Shown here: positions 1 to 9,462 of the stretch, in pieces
Numbering within the stretch: position 1 is the first letter of the stretch
Layout: each line of letters starts with the position of its first letter
Assembly: GCA_030411725.1 (NCBI GenBank)
Contig: MU839846.1
Coordinates: 310,001-374,000 of the forward strand
Length of the DNA stretch: 64,000 nucleotides
DNA from: Echria macrotheca
Taxonomy: Eukaryota; Ascomycota; Sordariomycetes; Sordariales; Schizotheciaceae
Direction: 5' to 3'
The notes under the pieces: generated by a model
Databases searched by the model: none
What the model saw: the letters and a program-made list of their open reading frames with translations, nothing else
What the model was told of the DNA's origin: nothing
Program-made: the position numbers and the translations under genes

Positions 1-3000
1 GGACGTCTTCAGCCTTGGGCGAGCTAGCGCGGGAGCGCGACGAAGCCGTTGAATCGGCCAACGAGACCAAGAGGCGACTGGAAGCCTCGCAGAAGAAGGT
101 TAGGAGTCAGGAAGAAGACTCGGAGCGGGTGCATCGGCAATGGGCCAAGGAGAAGGACGAATGGGAGGAGGAGAAACGAAAATTTGAGCGCCGGATCCAT
201 GTTGCGGAGACCCGCCTCAAGGTTGTGCTTGATGAGGTCGCTGCCTTCCAGGCGGCACAAGCAGCTGGCTTCCAGGATGGCCCCGAAAGCGAAGTCGAGG
301 AGAGCGCCAAGGAGAACGATGCGGCAAGTGTCCGGACGATGAGCATGACCAACAGCATTCGGTTTTCGGTCATGAATGGGGCACCCAAAACCAACGGGAA
401 CTCGCTTGCCGACGAGCTGGGCTTCGATGGCGGCTACGATGATGAGAGCGATTATGGCGGTCGAGAGAGCGTCCTGTCCAACGGCGCACATGGTGGCCAC
501 ATGCGAAACATGAGTCGTGATAGCCTGTTCTCGAGGACGCATATGCGACGACAGAGCAACGAGAGCTTGATGAGATCTGGAAGTGTGGCTCGGAGGCTCC
601 ACCTGAACCACTCGGCGCTTGAAAAGCTTGAAGATGCCGTCATCAGAGAGGACGACGAGACACAGCCGCCACCGCCACCCAAGGCCATGTACGTGGACAC
701 GGGCATCCAGTTCTCGCCGCCCCCGTCGCCAAAGATTGTGCCGGTCAAGCCGTCGACGCCTGAGCCTCATCTGACGGCACTGAGGATCGAGAGGCTTTAC
801 GATGTCGACAGTCCGCCCAGAGCCGACTCGGAGATCGAGGCCAACCAGAGGAGAAAGCGTGTGCATATCGGGCAGCCATTGACGTTGAGGCAGGTTAATG
901 TTGGGAACTACATGGTCAATGGCTCGTCCCAGACGGCGGAGGAGCCCCTCAGCCCTCCCAAGACGCCGAAGTCGCCTTTCCAGGAGTTGCCGCCTACACC
1001 CAAGCTGAAGCAGTCAGCCATGGTTTCCGCCTCGACGCAGACGGATATTCCTCCCCCGCTTCAGCCGACCTTCGTGCTTCCGCCTATGCCGCCAATCCCC
1101 AGCATCAGCATCATCCCTCCGACAAGCCGCCCGACAACGCCACGTGAGCCTCGCCTTCCGCAGTTGTCCAAGGATTTCGGCTGTCAGGTGTCGATCCTCA
1201 GCAGTGCACCAATGCAGTCCACTGCAGTGCAGACCGAGGAGATCCGTGTTGATAAGCGCTTGGATAAGCTGCCGGCCCATCTCCATCCTTCGGCTGTTAC
1301 TTCTCGGCCTACTTCTCCTGCCATTCCTCCGGTTGAAACCCTTCCGGAAGACACTCGGCAGTTCACGCCGATTCCTGGAAATGTTCCGCCCCGTAATCCC
1401 AGGCGGCTTACCAGCAAGCGGAGTATTACGGAGATGCCCTCCTCGCCGCCCATCGCATCTTCATCGATTGTCGAAACCGAGGAGACACACGATGCCTACC
1501 CGGGCAACAACGATGATGGACCATTGTCGAACCAGAAGGCCCCGATGCGTAGACCACATCGTATTAGCAGTCTGTTCGCCGGGTTCGATGGCGGCAGCTC
1601 CGATGAGGTTGACGAGTTTTTGGATGCCGATATGAGCGACTCCGAGTATCGCACTGCCCTTTCTGCTCCCAAACCTACTAAGTCTGGCGCCGGCAGGGCT
1701 AGCAAGCGCGGCTCCGGAGGCACCGCAACTTCAGACCTGATGTCGTCTCATAGGTGGAGCGGCGGTCGTTATTCTGGTCGAGCTTCGGAAGAGACTGATG
1801 GGTTTGGCTCGGCGAACGTGTACCCATCGCGTGAGAGCCGTGATTCGGGCTTCAGCAGGACGGGATCCAAGAGGGGCGCGAGGTCTTCAATCTTGGGCAT
1901 GAAATCCAGTGGAATGCGCAAAGCGGCCATGATCCAGAGCGGCATTGCCTCTCACCAGCGGGCTAGGAGCCCAAGCCTGACGGATCCCAAAGAACCTCCC
2001 TTCCCTATCCCGACTCGTGCAAGCTCGCGAAAGCCTCCCGTCAGTGTTAGTGCGCCGAGCGAAGGCAGAACGAGCCCGAGTGGCGGAGGCGGCTGGCACC
2101 GTAGGGGCGGCAGCCGGAGTCACTACCGTGCTAACAGCATCCGCAAGGTGCGTTCGGCCGCTGCTCTTCCACGCAACCACAAATACCGCCGCCAGTCGAG
2201 TCGGTCACCGCCTCCGTTCTCGCCTTCGACGGAAGCCCCAGAGAGCCCAGGTCTGCCTCCTCTCCCGACCAACGACATCACCACCCCCCGGAACAGGGAC
2301 TCGTACACGTACTCAAAATACAAGACACATCAGCCTCAGCTATCGACGAACACTGCCAACACAGGCGACACTGGAGTTGGCTCACTTGCTAGCTCCAACC
2401 AGGCAACGAGCGTGGTTGATGCTATTGCACAAACCATGGTTGGTGAATGGATGTTCAAGTATGTTCGACGACGAAAGTCCTTTGGGGTTGCAGACGGCAA
2501 GGCTGGGGATGACAGCAGTAACGACCGCCACAAGAGATGGGTCTGGCTTGCGCCTTATGAGCGTGCAATCCTCTGGAGCAGCAAACAGCCTGTCTCCGGA
2601 AGCGCCCTGCTAGGCAAGGCGGGCCGGAAGCGTAAGTGTCACACTACTGTGATCTTGGAGCAATGCTAACAGGTTCTTAGTAACCATCCAGTCGGTGCTC
2701 GACGTAAAGGATGACAACCCGCCTCCAAAGGGCGCTGGGGCAGTATTCAATCGATCCATTTTGATTCTCACGCCGCAGCGAGCCCTCAAGTTCACAGCTT
2801 TGAACGCCGAACGCCATTATGTCTGGCTGACATCGTTGTCGTTCCTGGCACATTCCCATCAAGCCATTCCAGAGAGCTTGGTTTCGCCGCCACCCAAACC
2901 GCTTCCCGAAGAGTATGAGCTGCCAAAAGCCAAAGTCCGGAGGCCAGGGATTCGGGACTCGATCCGTCTGACAAAGTCCAAGACGGCCGTGATCAAGTCG

Positions 3001-3702
3001 GATCCACCAATGCCGCCTATGAGTGTGGCGTCGTCACAAACGGACAGCGTAGCACCCAATGTCCCGAGTTACCGCCATGCGATGCCGGAACTTCCGGAGC
3101 CATATACTCTGCCAACGCACGCCCGTGATCTGTCGCGGGATGCTGCCGAGCCGCCCTTTATTCCTCGGTTCCACGAGCGTGCGAATCAGGCTCTGGTCCA
3201 TGGCCGCAAGCGTAGCAACACTGGTGGTCATGTTCCACCGCCTCTCTCGTTCCGTGGGTTCTCGGGGCCAGCAAGCAGCTACCATCATGCGGCGACGAAC
3301 AGCACTGCGGGGAATAGTATTGGGACCGCGGGCTCGTCGGATATATACAGCAACGGTGGCGCATCTAGCGGCATGGGTTCGAGCGGCGTGACGTGGGCTA
3401 CGGGCTCGGTCCGGACCTCGGAAGCCTCGAGCCGGCCTAGTGGTCCGGTTATGAACAACTTCTTCGATGCGATTGGGACAGTTCGCATGGAGGCGTTTAT
3501 CAGCCCGTTGGCGTTTTCGCGGATTGAGGACACGCCATATGAGCAGGACGAGTTCCGTCGTGTGGCTCGTCGGCGGAGCAAGGAGCTCAGGAGGAGGGCG
3601 AGCCGTAGCCGTCAACGCGACAGCTACCACAGCAAAGGGACCCGGGGGACCGATGATCTTGACGACTGGTTCCTGCGGGACGACCCGTTTAGGGGGTTTT
3701 AG
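1..3702 (+). CDS. apsA: ApsA/Num1-type cortical nuclear-migration protein, 3' part
   Basis: Partial gene: the frame is open from base 3, so the start lies left of the window. Exons are 3-2631 and 2681-3702, separated by a 49-nt intron (donor GTAAGT, branch GCTAAC, acceptor TTCTTAG) that joins in phase 1. The visible protein opens with the end of an acidic/basic coiled coil, continues through a long disordered Ser/Pro-rich middle, and ends with a pleckstrin-homology domain (about bases 2440-2870, including GEWMFKYVRRR and HKRWVWLAPYERAILW) followed by a Ser/Arg-rich tail. This order matches the fungal Num1/ApsA/Mcp5 family. Those proteins sit at the plasma membrane through the PH domain and capture dynein so that nuclei move and space evenly along hyphae. 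The disordered middle holds several Q-anchored motifs such as STQTD and AVQTE (see findings). Identity rests on the PH domain and architecture; the N-terminal dynein-binding part is not visible. Confidence 0.85.
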
Positions 3703-4236
3703 GGGGGAGAGGAACAGCAACCACAAGGCCGACGCCGAATAATTTCCTAGTTTTGACGTAACCAGCGTTCTTATGCGACATGGTTGTACTTTCGGGGGTC
3801 GGTCGGAGTTGCGACTTGTTATTGTATGATGTAGCATTTGGGATGGGAGGCCGGGGAAATATTGCGCCATGGTGAAAAGGCGATTTCGCGGTAGGGCTTT
3901 GGTGGCCCAGAATTAGTTTTCTCTTCGTACGCTCCACGGGGCAGTGTATATTTTCTAGATGAACCGAGCTGTCCAGCGACAGCCTCTCCTCGCCGAGGGG
4001 ATTATAGATACCAATTCTAGCGAGCAGTATCCCTGTGCTTGTGAGTTCCACCGTCAGTGCTTGTGTCGCTATTCAGGCTGCCTTTTCTAGCGGCTGTAAA
4101 ACCACCAATCAAGTTCATTCACATCCTAAACATGCGAAAACTCCGGGACTCTATTATACTCTAACTTAGTTTCACTCTCCTCTCTCTCTGCTAACTATAC
4201 CATCATTTCGTCCAGTGACTTGAATTAATACCACCA
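3703..4236. other. intergenic, apsA 3' flank with an inverted-repeat end
   Basis: No gene is seen between the apsA stop and the end of the small coiled-coil gene on the other strand. It should hold both 3' UTRs. At 4018-4051 lies a copy (called A here) of the terminal motif also found at 5142-5179; the two differ only by transitions. Confidence 0.6.
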
Positions 4237-4786
4237 CTAAACTATCATCCATCGGCGACGAATCGACTCCCTCTTCACGGTAAGGGCTGTGTTCGGCGGC
4301 AGGTTTAAGCCAAGTGCAATGAGAATTGCATCAGCTGTCGGCTCTATTTTAATCAATATATCAGATTCCCAAACGTATATAAAGTAAATACGTACCATCT
4401 AGCTGTAGGAGATCTTGAATTGTATGTGGAAAGTTGGGAATTTCTTGGCCAGTATGGACATTGATCAGAGCTTGTAGACGGCTGTCCATTTGTTGCTTGA
4501 GAAGTATCGCGTTCATAACGCTGATTTCCCGGTTAACCGACTCATTTTCTAGCCTCTTCAATCGGGTGTTGGTCTGCTGGAATCGAGCGTCGATCTGCTG
4601 GAACCGGGCGTCGATCTGCTGGAATCTAGCCTCCATCTGCTGGAATCGAGCGTCCATCTGCTGCTGTAGACCGCGAATAGCGTTCATAATTTCATGATTT
4701 CCTTGGGCAACAAGTAGCTGAACCTCGAGTGTTTCACGGGTATGGCGAAGGGCCGCGGCTTTAACAGCCAGTGGCTGCTCATCCAT
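4237..4786 (-). CDS. small coiled-coil protein with QQ(M/I)DARF repeats (two exons)
   Basis: Exons 4786-4396 and 4334-4237 are joined across a 61-nt intron (donor GTACGT, acceptor CCGACAG), giving 162 residues; without splicing the frame stops after 141. The join reads QLD-ADAILIALGLNLPPN, a clean amphipathic continuation. Residues about 40-75 carry five near-identical seven-residue units (QQMDARF, QQMEARF, QQIDARF twice, then QQTNTRL), as in a parallel coiled coil. No signal peptide, membrane segment or catalytic motif is seen. I recognise this only as a type of short hypothetical protein seen in ascomycetes, and I assign no function. It lies between inverted-repeat ends at 4018-4051 and about 4862-4877, so a link with a mobile element is possible. 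The ATG at 4786 is the first Met and precedes the coiled coil. Confidence 0.65.
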
Positions 4787-4861
4787 GCTGAGTGGGTGGG
4801 AATTGTGGTTTGGAAGTATCGTGGTTTGCTGGTTTGACTGGCTGGGAGTGGAGTGAGTGAA

Positions 4862-5160
4862 TGGTCCCCGCTCGATAATTTACCGTATTACTCCATTAAA
4901 TTGACTTTTACTCTTGGACCGTACACGCCTTCAAGCCACGCAAAGCCACCGCTGAAGCCTCAAAATTTTAGTCAGCGGTCGCATTGAAATCGCCAGGTTC
5001 AAAGTAGTGGAAGATTAGCGCGGTCGCAAAGTACGATCTAGTCCTTTCTTGGAACCGCACTAGGCCTTGTGTAGGGGTGGCGTGGTGTGCCCTGAGGGCG
5101 TGCACGGTCCAAGAGTAAAGTTGAATTTAATAGAGTAATACGATAGCGAGCGGTATCCCT
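4862..5160. mobile_element. MITE-like element with about 50-bp terminal inverted repeats
   Basis: The complement of 4871-4927 and the direct sequence 5098-5150 share GGCGTG(T/C)ACGGTCCAAG, then AGTAAA, then TTTAAT(G/A)GAGTAATACG. The arms are nearly identical over about 50 bp and face each other across a 170-bp core with no coding potential. Most mismatches in the arms are transitions. Size, non-coding core and TIR structure fit a miniature inverted-repeat element. I could not define target-site duplications or name the parent transposon. Confidence 0.6.
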
Positions 5161-5550
5161 ATATTTGTGAATTCCAGTGACGCGCTATGAAGGGGGGCGG
5201 TTAGATTGACTGTGTTCCTCGCTAGATCGACGACCTCTCTAACCTCTTGGACGAGGCTTACCTGTGGCTTACCAAAGTGTTCTCAAAAGTATTATTACGC
5301 CTCCCTAAGTAAGTTTGTAAACTTATTTCTTTGCAAATCGCCCTTAAGAGTTTTTATTAGGCGTATTAGGCGACAACTATTCTTTATTGCAATTTCCAAA
5401 AGGGCTGGTCTGGGGCTTTTACCTGCAAACTCTTCGTGGCAAAGTCTGTCGGTTTAACGGAGCGCACAGTCGCTCTAACTAACCAGCTCGTCGTAGTGCT
5501 ATGAAGGGACATGTCTTGATGGGAATTCGATAAAATGGTCCCGCTCGATA
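5142..5550. mobile_element. second degenerate inverted-repeat element (relic)
   Basis: The left end 5142-5179 (core GCGAGCGGTATCCCT, then TTGTGAATTCCA) is roughly matched in reverse by the right end 5521-5550 (GGAATTC, then GGTCCCGCTCGATA). The interior of about 340 bp has no intact frame. The arms are clearly related to those at 4018-4051 and 4862-4877, so all four belong to one repeat family. Classification beyond a TIR relic is not supported. Confidence 0.4.
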
Positions 5551-5823
5551 AGGGAGCTTTGCTCTCTCTCCGTCTGCCCCGCCACAGCTCCACGACACTT
5601 TAACCCCACCATAAATTTGTCAGGTTACACGACACGACCACACACAGCAGCGTGAATCGCAACGGCATCACAGCCAGCGAGCATATCAACAACACTAGTT
5701 TTTTTCCGGAGTCGAAACCGGATCTTCTCGATTTGAGCTATCCACCGGGCTCACTGGGTTTTTTTTTCTGAGACTACCCAAGTTGCCAAGAAGATTCCGA
5801 AGAAAAAGAAGAGGCCAACCAAA

Positions 5824-6801
5824 ATGGACCAACAAGAAACGTTGGAGCAGATGCAGGCGCGCCATCGGCGCGAGCACAAGGAGCTCCAGGGGCGGATTAC
5901 CAACAAGAAGAAGAATGCGACTAAGAAGACGCGCAAGGGGGTGAATGATGAGTGTGTTGAGATGGAGAGGGTGTTGAGGGAGCGGCAGGAGGGGGAGGTG
6001 CGGGCGCTTCTGGGTGGTGGTGGTGGTGGTGATCAGACCAAGGAGGATGAGCGGGAGGAACGGGGTGAGGAGGAACAAGACGGCGGGCTTGTGGATGGTG
6101 TTACTGGGGATCTTGGGGATCTCAAGATCACGGGGGAATCCGCGTCGGGGTCACAGCCACAGCCACAGCAACGAGACACGAGAGAAGAGGGAGGAGGAGA
6201 TAAAGGGGGTAAGGGGAAACGAAATCGCCAAAAAGAACGGCTCGCCCGCCGCGCGGCCGAGCTGGAAGCTGCGGCCCTGGCGGCCGAGTCGGAGGCTTCG
6301 AATATGGTCGACCGGCGCGGGATCGAGAGGGCGTATATGGACCGCGCGTTTCGGGATCACTCGCTGCGGGAGAAGGATATCGCGCCGGACGGGCACTGCT
6401 TGTTCAGTGCCGTTGCGGATCAGCTTTCGGTTCTGGATATCGCGTTGGGAGGAGGGGATGATGATGAGACCAAAAAGGAGCCGGGGTATAGGATTGTGCG
6501 GAGGAGGGCGGCGGAGTATATTGCCTCCCATGCGGACGACTTTGCCGGGTTCTTGGAGGAGGATCTGGAGGACTATGTGGCCAAGATACGGGATACGGCC
6601 GAGTGGGGTGGGCAGTTGGAGCTGAGTGCGCTGGCGAGCGCGTATGGTGTTGAGATTCGGGTCGTGCAGGATGGGCGGACGGAGGTGGTTAGTCCCAGGG
6701 AAGGGCAAGGGGAGACGAAGGGGAAGACGCTGTGGCTGGCGTATTATCGGCATGGGTATGGGCTGGGGGAGCATTATAATTCACTACGGAAGGCGGATTG
6801 A
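5824..6801 (+). CDS. otu2: OTU-domain deubiquitinase (Otu2/OTUD6-like)
   Basis: Single exon of 325 residues, close to the length of yeast Otu2. The N-terminal half is a charged coiled coil (MQARHRREHKELQGRI, then a Lys-rich stretch), a Gly/Glu-rich linker and a second basic helix, as in the OTUD6 group. The OTU peptidase fold follows. The catalytic Cys is residue 192 in APDGHCLFSAV, with its Asp three residues before, and the catalytic His is residue 317 in GEHYNSL near the C-terminus. The family removes ubiquitin from substrates; yeast Otu2 acts on ribosomal ubiquitin marks during translation, and that role is inferred here. The ATG at 5824 is in good context (CAAAATGG). The gene is convergent with the methyltransferase, with 79 bp between stops. 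Confidence 0.88.
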   Translation: MDQQETLEQMQARHRREHKELQGRITNKKKNATKKTRKGVNDECVEMERVLRERQEGEVRALLGGGGGGDQTKEDEREERGEEEQDGGLVDGVTGDLGDLKITGESASGSQPQPQQRDTREEGGGDKGGKGKRNRQKERLARRAAELEAAALAAESEASNMVDRRGIERAYMDRAFRDHSLREKDIAPDGHCLFSAVADQLSVLDIALGGGDDDETKKEPGYRIVRRRAAEYIASHADDFAGFLEEDLEDYVAKIRDTAEWGGQLELSALASAYGVEIRVVQDGRTEVVSPREGQGETKGKTLWLAYYRHGYGLGEHYNSLRKAD

Positions 6802-6880
6802 CAGGTACAAGTGGTACACGTGGTCACGAACAAGGTTCACAGGGTGTTGGTGAGGATGGGTTTGGAAGCTATGGCTTTGG

Positions 6881-7848
6881 CTATATCTGCGAGGTATGGA
6901 CCCAGACCGAGATGAAGTCGGTTATCTTGCCCGCGGAGTCGAGGCCGCTCTTGTGTGTGCGTTTGGGTTTGGTGCGGCCGAGGCGGCAGAGGGCGTCTGC
7001 TGGGGGATTTTCCAAGGGGGGGATGGATGAGAGGTCTAGCCCGTCGGCGGCGTATTTGAGCACCACGCCGGGAAAGGCGAGGTGGGCGACGTAGGTCTCG
7101 GGAGTTAATGCCCAGGGAGGACCGCCGGACTCAAAGTTCTTGGTGAGCGGCCACTCGAGACAGACGAGGTGGCCGTCGGGGTGGAGAAGGGAGGACATGC
7201 GCTTCGCCCATCTGTGGCGGGCCTCGGGGGGGAGGGCGCAGAAGAACTTTTGTCTTTCAGTTCTAGTCAAGACAAAAATATACGGAGTATAGACGAGGGA
7301 GGGGGGAGGACAAAAAAAAAACGTACGGTATAATCAAAGATGAGATCAAATTTCTCGAGGGATGAATCAAGCGTCTCGTCCGAGAAAAAGTCGCCCACCA
7401 CCCAGTCTATGCTTCCCCGGAACGGGGTGCCTTCTCGGAGAGCGTATACGTCGTCATTGGCATGGAGTTTTTCGTTCTCCTTTGCCGACTCGATGCTCGC
7501 TGGCGAGACGTCCAGACCTGTGACGTCGTAGCCGAAGGACGACAGGAGGAGGACGTCGTGCCCGCGGCCGCAGCCGGGGACTAGCGCTTTTTTTCGGTCT
7601 CCCTGGGACCTGGGGATGGGGATTCGGGGCCTGGCAATGGAGAACTGCATGCTATGTGAGAACTGGTCGGAGAGAAAATCGGCGAGCGCGAGGGACGGGC
7701 CGCCTCGGTCCCAGGGTGTGTAGGACTCTCGCCAGAGGGAGTCCCAGCGGGATGCGTGGGCGGGGAAGGGCGCTGTGAATGTTTCTTTGAGCCGGTTCGC
7801 GTCTGGGGCGGGGGAGTCTGTTGGCGATGGGGGTTCGTGGGTGTCCAT
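6881..7848 (-). CDS. TPMT-family SAM-dependent (thiol) methyltransferase
   Basis: Exons 7848-7327 and 7246-6881 are separated by an 80-nt intron (donor GTACGT, acceptor ACAAAAG, phase 0), giving 295 residues. The splice restores the family hallmark FDYTFFCALPP. Earlier motifs are LWRESYTPWDRGGPSL (residues 39-53, the TPMT/HOL N-terminal signature) and LVPGCGRGHDV (89-99, SAM-binding motif I), followed by VTGLDVSPASIE (acidic residue for the SAM ribose) and WVVGDFF. The family methylates thiols, halides or thiocyanate with S-adenosylmethionine in the cytosol; the substrate cannot be told from sequence. The start MDTHEPP at 7848 was chosen because no upstream ATG in frame is convincing. It shares a 477-bp divergent promoter region with the dehydrogenase. 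Confidence 0.85.
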
Positions 7849-8325
7849 TGGGTTGGGTATTGTTGATGGCCTGCTGTTTGGTTGGCTGTTGGATGTCCCT
7901 AGGTACTTGGAGGAATTACAAGAAGATTTACAGTCCGATGATGGTGATGAGTTGCGGGTGGTGCCTAAGTGAGTGTGATGCAACGGTGTTGAGTGGCCTC
8001 AGGCCTGAATAAAGTTAGACTCCATCACTGATCAAAACGCGGGGATTACCGGGGGTGTGTACCCCTTGGGTCCTTCCCGTCGAAACGACCTCGGCTTATC
8101 CACCGCGGGGGTGAACACCAAGATTTTGGGACAAGTCCGGGTTTGAGGATATGATGAGGTGTTGCGACGATTACGGGTGACATTTTCCTTGGGTTCAACT
8201 TTTTATCATCTGGATCCTCCAGCTTTCTCTTTTCTTACACTCCCACCGTACAACCGTACGGACATAAGTATCATCTGGACAATTCGCCCCCCCCTCACAA
8301 TATCCAACACCAACACCCAACCAAA
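7849..8325. promoter_or_regulatory. shared divergent promoter region of methyltransferase and dehydrogenase genes
   Basis: 477 bp between two start codons pointing apart. It contains GC-rich stretches (ACCGGGGGTGTG, CCACCGCGGGGG) and pyrimidine-rich sequence just before the dehydrogenase ATG, typical of fungal 5' leaders. No clear TATA box was found. Co-regulation is possible but not shown. Confidence 0.5.
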
Positions 8326-9144
8326 ATGGACATCAACACCCTCTTCTCCGTCAAGGACAAAGTGGTCCTCGTCACCGGCGGCGCCAAAGGTCTGGGGCTG
8401 ATGATATCCCAAGGCTTCGTCGCCAACGGCGCGCGCGTTTATATCTCCTCGCGCGACGGTCCCGCCTGCGCAGCCGCCGCGTCCGAGCTCTCCCGCCTCG
8501 GAGCGTCCACCAACTCCGGGGGCAGCGCGATCGCGCTCCCGGCCGACCTCTCCAAAGCCTCGGAATGCGCCCGTCTCGCGGCCGACCTCGCGGCCCGAGA
8601 GACAAAACTCCACGTGCTGGTCAACAACTCCGGCGCAACATGGGGCGAGGCCTACGAAGCATACCCCGACGGGGCGTGGGACAAGCTTCTGACGCTCAAC
8701 CTCCAGCGCGTGTTCACGCTCACGCAGGCGCTGACGCCCCTCCTCGAGGCCGCGTCCGAAACAAAGGACGGGACGACGGTCGATCCGGCCCGCGTGATCC
8801 ACATCGGGAGCATCGACGGGATTCGCGTGCCCGCGCTCCCTACGTTCGCGTACAGCGCGTCCAAGGCCGGACTGCACCAGCTCGCGCGCCATCTGGCGAC
8901 GGAGCTGGGGCCGCGCGGCATCACGAGCAATACGCTCGCGTGCGGGCCGTTCCCCTCCAAGATGATGGCGGCGACGCTCAGGAATTTTGGCGAGACGATC
9001 AAGGCGGCGAATCCGCTGGGGCGGATTGGGATGCCCGAGGACGCCGCGGGGGCGTGTTTGTTCCTCGCGAGCAGGGCGGGCGCGTATGTGAACGGGGCGA
9101 CGTTGACTTTGGATGGGGGTGTTTCGCTGGTGTCGAAAATGTAA
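8326..9144 (+). CDS. short-chain dehydrogenase/reductase with C-terminal SKM (peroxisomal signal)
   Basis: Single exon, 272 residues, the usual SDR length. Classical SDR motifs are all present: TGGAKGLG (17-24) for the cofactor, SSR after strand 2 (Arg43, suggesting NADPH), NNSG (100-103), Asn125, Ser162 in IGSID, and Tyr176/Lys180 in YSASK. The closest group I recognise is the fungal RhlG/3-oxoacyl-ACP-reductase-like SDRs. The protein ends in SKM, a variant of the SKL type 1 peroxisomal signal, so a peroxisomal reductase acting on acyl intermediates is plausible but inferred. The ATG at 8326 is in CCAAAATGG context. The gene is divergent from the methyltransferase and convergent with Sam35. 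Confidence 0.88.
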   Translation: MDINTLFSVKDKVVLVTGGAKGLGLMISQGFVANGARVYISSRDGPACAAAASELSRLGASTNSGGSAIALPADLSKASECARLAADLAARETKLHVLVNNSGATWGEAYEAYPDGAWDKLLTLNLQRVFTLTQALTPLLEAASETKDGTTVDPARVIHIGSIDGIRVPALPTFAYSASKAGLHQLARHLATELGPRGITSNTLACGPFPSKMMAATLRNFGETIKAANPLGRIGMPEDAAGACLFLASRAGAYVNGATLTLDGGVSLVSKM

Positions 9145-9462
9145 ACTGACCCACGGCGGTTGTTTGGGGAGCTGGGTTGTGACATGAATGGGTGTATAAA
9201 ACACATCTCGAGGTTGAGCCTGGAAGATGGACAGAGGCTTGACAGGTTCCAAATGTGCGAGTGTTCCCACAAGGAATATCTACTAAAACGAAGGGATGTA
9301 TCACGAAAGCAGCATAACATTGTCCTCATCTAATGGTTGTCCCGTTTAAAATTATGTAGACGGATAGTATCTTGATACAGCCTGTCCATGACCCACCCGT
9401 ACTATATACAATACTCATACACATGTACATCGTTAGCCATCACCCGCGACACGAACACCAAA
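9145..9462. other. convergent intergenic region
   Basis: 318 bp between the dehydrogenase stop and the Sam35 stop, expected to hold the two 3' UTRs. Nothing else is seen. Confidence 0.6.

Larger units (their letters stand above)
4787..5823. other. intergenic region with MITE-like inverted repeats; no supported gene
   Basis: Between the coiled-coil gene and the OTU gene. It contains a strong inverted repeat (4871-4927 against 5098-5150) and further ends near 5142-5179 and 5521-5550. Short frames at 5206-5457 (+) and 5384-5593 (-) have no recognisable product and are more AT-rich than neighbouring genes; they may be decayed element sequence. The last 230 bases are the 5' flank of the OTU gene. 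Confidence 0.6.
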
